Assembly (NCBI GenBank): GCA_030607105.1
Contig: JAUWFF010000044.1
Span: forward strand, 1 to 7,638
Length of the DNA stretch: 7,638 bases
From: Filomicrobium sp.
Lineage (GTDB): Bacteria > Pseudomonadota > Alphaproteobacteria > Rhizobiales > Hyphomicrobiaceae
Reading direction: 5' to 3'
In this document: positions 5,778-7,638 of the stretch, piece after piece
How the letters are laid out: the number at the start of each line of letters is the position of its first letter
How positions within the stretch are numbered: the first letter of the stretch is position 1
The notes under the pieces: generated by a model
What the model was told of the DNA's origin: nothing
Databases searched by the model: none
The model's input: the letters and a program-made list of their open reading frames with translations, nothing else
Made by a program: the position numbers and the translations under genes

Positions 5778-5843
5778 TTACAGCCAGTAGATGCGGCCCA
5801 GTTTCTCCTTATAGGAGTGAAATCCAATCCTGCCGATACGCAT
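5778..5843 (-). CDS. Candidate small protein or leader peptide, 21 residues
   Basis: The ATG at 5843 follows a near-ideal ribosome binding site (GGAGG, seven bases before the start codon). The product opens MRIGRIGFHSYKEKLGR and ends IYWL before a TAA. It is basic and aromatic, with no recognised family. The frame remains open after the TAA and runs into the 39-residue frame. Upstream of the ATG the frame also reads sensibly for about 18 codons (including PVDGVV and VPGGIV) back to a TGA. A longer decayed gene is therefore possible. It is separated from yebC by about 156 bases. Confidence 0.3.
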   Translation of the reverse strand: MRIGRIGFHSYKEKLGRIYWL

Positions 5844-5966
5844 CACAATACCTCCGGGAACAATCGTCTTGAGCACAACGCCATCGACCGGAACCGTATG
5901 ATTCGTTCAGAAGGGAAGAAAATTATTGGGGTCCGCAGCTACTCTGCGTTGACCAGACTGAGCCAA

Positions 5967-5994
5967 TGCCGGCAACGAATCAGAACCGCCGGCA
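5967..5994. terminator. Inverted repeat just after yebC, possible terminator hairpin
   Basis: TGCCGGC (5967-5973) and GCCGGCA (5988-5994) form a perfect 7-bp GC-rich stem with a 14-base loop, starting five bases after the yebC stop codon. It is well placed to end the yebC transcript or stabilise its 3' end. No T-run follows on the minus strand, so it is not a canonical intrinsic terminator. Confidence 0.35.
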
Positions 5995-5999
5995 AAATA

Positions 6000-6749
6000 T
6001 CAAGCCGCCGTTAGCTTGTTCAGTACGTCTTCTGGGATATCGAAGTTCGCGTAAACGCTTTGAACATCATCATCATCTTCAAGCACATCAATCAACTTGA
6101 GGATCGTGGCGGCGTTGTTTTCATCAATCTCACTCGTGATGTTAGGCCGCCAAACCAGCTTCACGCTTTTGGCTTCGCCAAGCGCGTCTTCAAGCGCGGC
6201 TGCCACGGTCCCAAGACTGTCAAAGCTTGTCGTTATGAGGTGGCCATCCTCATCGCTTGAGGCATCATCAGCACCAGCCTCGATGGCCGCTTCGAGAATC
6301 TTTTCAGCGCTGCCTGCTTGCGGGGCATAGGCAATTTCACCGACGTGATCGAACATATGAGAGACCGCGCCGGTCGACCCTAGATTTCCACCGTGTTTTG
6401 AAAAGGCCGCCCGCACAGCGGCTCCCGTACGATTACGATTGTCGGTCAGCGCTTCGACGACAATCGCAACGCCACCCGGCCCATAGCCTTCGTAGCGCAC
6501 AGGTTCAATATCTTCGGCTTCGCCACCTGTCGCCTTCTTTATCGCCCGCTCGATGTTATCCTTCGGCATGTTTTCTGCGCGCGCCGCCTGCAGTGCCAGC
6601 CGTAACTTGGGATTCATGGCCGGATCGGGTAACCCACTCTTTGCTGCCAACGTAATTTCCCGCGCGATCTTCGTGAACACCTTTGCCCGAGCCTTATCCT
6701 GTTTGCCTTTCCGGTGCATGATGTTTTTGAATTTTGAATGCCCGGCCAT
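6000..6749 (-). CDS. yebC: YebC/PmpR-family gene-expression factor
   Basis: A cytoplasmic protein of the YebC/TACO1 family, described in various bacteria as a DNA-binding regulator (PmpR) and, more recently, as a ribosome-associated factor helping translation through difficult stretches. The 249 residues are full length. The N-terminal signature [18 protein letters not shown] is that of the classical YebC group. A basic helical domain follows (about 1-75, including [16 protein letters not shown]). Next is the [20 protein letters not shown] core (85-104) and [19 protein letters not shown] (106-124). The C-terminus ends in the conserved [22 protein letters not shown]. The ATG at 6749 has GGAG and GAAGG upstream. 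The gene stands 127 bases after the metallophosphoesterase. That gap holds a few short palindromes (AGCCGCGGCT, TTTGC/GCAAA) but no promoter I can support. ruvC follows at a distance of 486 bases, the usual order but with an unusually roomy gap. Confidence 0.97.
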   Translation of the reverse strand: MAGHSKFKNIMHRKGKQDKARAKVFTKIAREITLAAKSGLPDPAMNPKLRLALQAARAENMPKDNIERAIKKATGGEAEDIEPVRYEGYGPGGVAIVVEALTDNRNRTGAAVRAAFSKHGGNLGSTGAVSHMFDHVGEIAYAPQAGSAEKILEAAIEAGADDASSDEDGHLITTSFDSLGTVAAALEDALGEAKSVKLVWRPNITSEIDENNAATILKLIDVLEDDDDVQSVYANFDIPEDVLNKLTAA

Positions 6750-6876
6750 CGCCTTCAGTCTCCAACTTCGTTGTCGCTGCGCGAACCCTAACTATCGCCA
6801 ATGTTCACCCGTTTTGCGCGAGCAAACCGCCCATGGTCAAGCCGCGGCTGCCATGGACCAGTTCTTCAGGGCGCAG

Positions 6877-7638
6877 TCACCAGAAATCTGGCACAGACGT
6901 CGACAAGCTGCCGCCAATACGGACGGCCTGCACCTTGCGCGCCAGACCAGTTTTATCATCGACGTCGACGGCAAGCCCGCAAACGGTAGCCGGCCCACCG
7001 GCCGGCTCAAACCGATCCCGCGGTATCCGCGTCAAGAACCGGTGCAACGGCTCATCCGAAGTCATACCCAGCACCGAGTTGTAATCACCACACATTCCCG
7101 CATCCGACATGTAGGCGGTGCCCCCGGGAAGAATTCGCTCATCGGAGGTGGGCGTATGGGTGTGCGTGCCAACGACAAGACTCACCCGTCCATCGACAAA
7201 GGCGGCGAAAGCCTGCTTTTCACTGGTGGCCTCCGCATGTAAGTCGACCACGATAACATCCGCGCCACGACCTAGCGGGCAGGTCACGAGTTCTTGCTCC
7301 ACCGCACGAAACGGGCAGTCTATTTCCGACATAAAGACCCGGCCCAGCGCGTTCATCACGAGCACTTGCGCGCCGTTATTGGCCGTATACAGGCCCGCAC
7401 CCCGTCCCGGCGTCCCCGGCGGAAAATTCAACGGCCGGATTAGCCGCTCCTGGCGCTCGATGTAAACAAGCGTGTCCTTCTGATCGAAGGCATGATTTCC
7501 AAGAGTGATGGCATCCGCACCGGCATCGAGAAGTTCCATGTGAATCTTCTCGGTTATGCCGAACCCACCAGCCGAATTCTCACCATTGACGATGACGAAA
7601 TCGAGCTGCCAGCGGGTGCGAAGATCGGGAAGCGTTTC
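6877..7638 (-). CDS. YmdB/TIGR00282-family metallophosphoesterase (N-terminus outside window)
   Basis: The C-terminal 253 residues of a cytoplasmic binuclear-metal phosphoesterase of the TIGR00282 family. Its Bacillus member YmdB hydrolyses 2',3'-cyclic nucleotides in vitro and affects biofilm-related expression; the role in alphaproteobacteria is not settled. The reading frame is open from the window edge at 7638. Numbered from the first visible residue, the motifs are VNGENSAGGFGIT at 18-30 (Glu20 and Asn21 as metal ligands), GNH at 47-49, DLHAEATSEK at 132-141, and GTHTHTPTSD at 157-166 (His159 and His161). The family-specific MSDAGMCGDYNSVLG is at 177-191. About 19 residues, including the first aspartate motif (GD near the N-terminus), should lie beyond the window. 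Finding this gene just upstream of yebC and ruvC is the usual alphaproteobacterial order. The ATG at 7539 is internal, because the upstream sequence carries essential ligands. Confidence 0.95.
   Translation of the reverse strand, partial: ETLPDLRTRWQLDFVIVNGENSAGGFGITEKIHMELLDAGADAITLGNHAFDQKDTLVYIERQERLIRPLNFPPGTPGRGAGLYTANNGAQVLVMNALGRVFMSEIDCPFRAVEQELVTCPLGRGADVIVVDLHAEATSEKQAFAAFVDGRVSLVVGTHTHTPTSDERILPGGTAYMSDAGMCGDYNSVLGMTSDEPLHRFLTRIPRDRFEPAGGPATVCGLAVDVDDKTGLARKVQAVRIGGSLSTSVPDFW

Larger units (their letters stand above)
5514..5999. other. 486-base yebC-ruvC intergenic stretch
   Basis: This stretch holds no large gene. In minus-strand order it contains an inverted repeat after yebC, the two small candidate frames at 5778-5843 and 5643-5762, a short GC hairpin (5604-5608 with 5615-5619), a possible promoter and LexA-like half-sites. 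The plus-strand frames covering 5479-5790 and 5691-6014 show no recognisable protein character and look like chance openings. No tRNA or known riboswitch shape was recognised. Confidence 0.5.

Noticed and set aside
5691..6014. 107-residue plus-strand frame in the yebC-ruvC gap
   Set aside because: No ribosome binding site and no protein-like pattern; the minus strand has better ribosome sites in the same stretch.
6553..7242. 229-residue plus-strand frame over yebC and the phosphoesterase
   Set aside because: It is antisense to two well-conserved genes and has no recognisable domain.

Overview
The window reads as a piece of an alphaproteobacterial chromosome. The evidence is the order of recognisable genes on the minus strand: a YmdB-like metallophosphoesterase, yebC, ruvC, ruvA, ruvB, ybgC, tolQ. 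This YebC / RuvCAB / Tol-Pal neighbourhood is familiar from that class, and the proteins have an alphaproteobacterial character. The sequence is moderately GC-rich. I could not assign a genus.

Layout in transcription order (right to left, minus strand). At 6877-7638 is the C-terminal 253 residues of a TIGR00282/YmdB-type phosphoesterase, whose start lies outside the window. At 6000-6749 is yebC, followed by a hairpin-forming inverted repeat. The 486-base gap between yebC and ruvC holds two small candidate ORFs with good ribosome binding sites in one shared reading frame, then a candidate promoter and LexA-like half-sites just ahead of ruvC. At 4965-5513 is ruvC. A gene on the opposite strand (4501-4950, probable thioredoxin-fold protein without a CXXC motif) then separates ruvC from ruvA. 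ruvA (3842-4462), a four-helix membrane protein (3379-3816) and ruvB (2266-3345) follow closely. A Tat-exported metallophosphoesterase (1182-2159) overlaps ybgC (721-1185). A 305-base gene-free stretch with two sets of alternative pairing elements leads into tolQ (1-415, cut by the window edge).

How they work together. RuvA, RuvB and RuvC form the Holliday-junction branch-migration and resolution machine. YbgC and TolQ belong to the envelope-constriction (Tol-Pal) cluster. YebC is a cytoplasmic gene-expression factor. Three genes are not core members of these systems: the antisense thioredoxin-like gene, the four-helix membrane protein and the Tat phosphoesterase. They sit exactly at the joints ruvC|ruvA, ruvA|ruvB and ruvB|ybgC.

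I see no mobile element, CRISPR array, tRNA or rRNA. No clearly new multi-gene system is visible. The most unusual feature is the opposite-strand gene splitting ruvC from ruvA.
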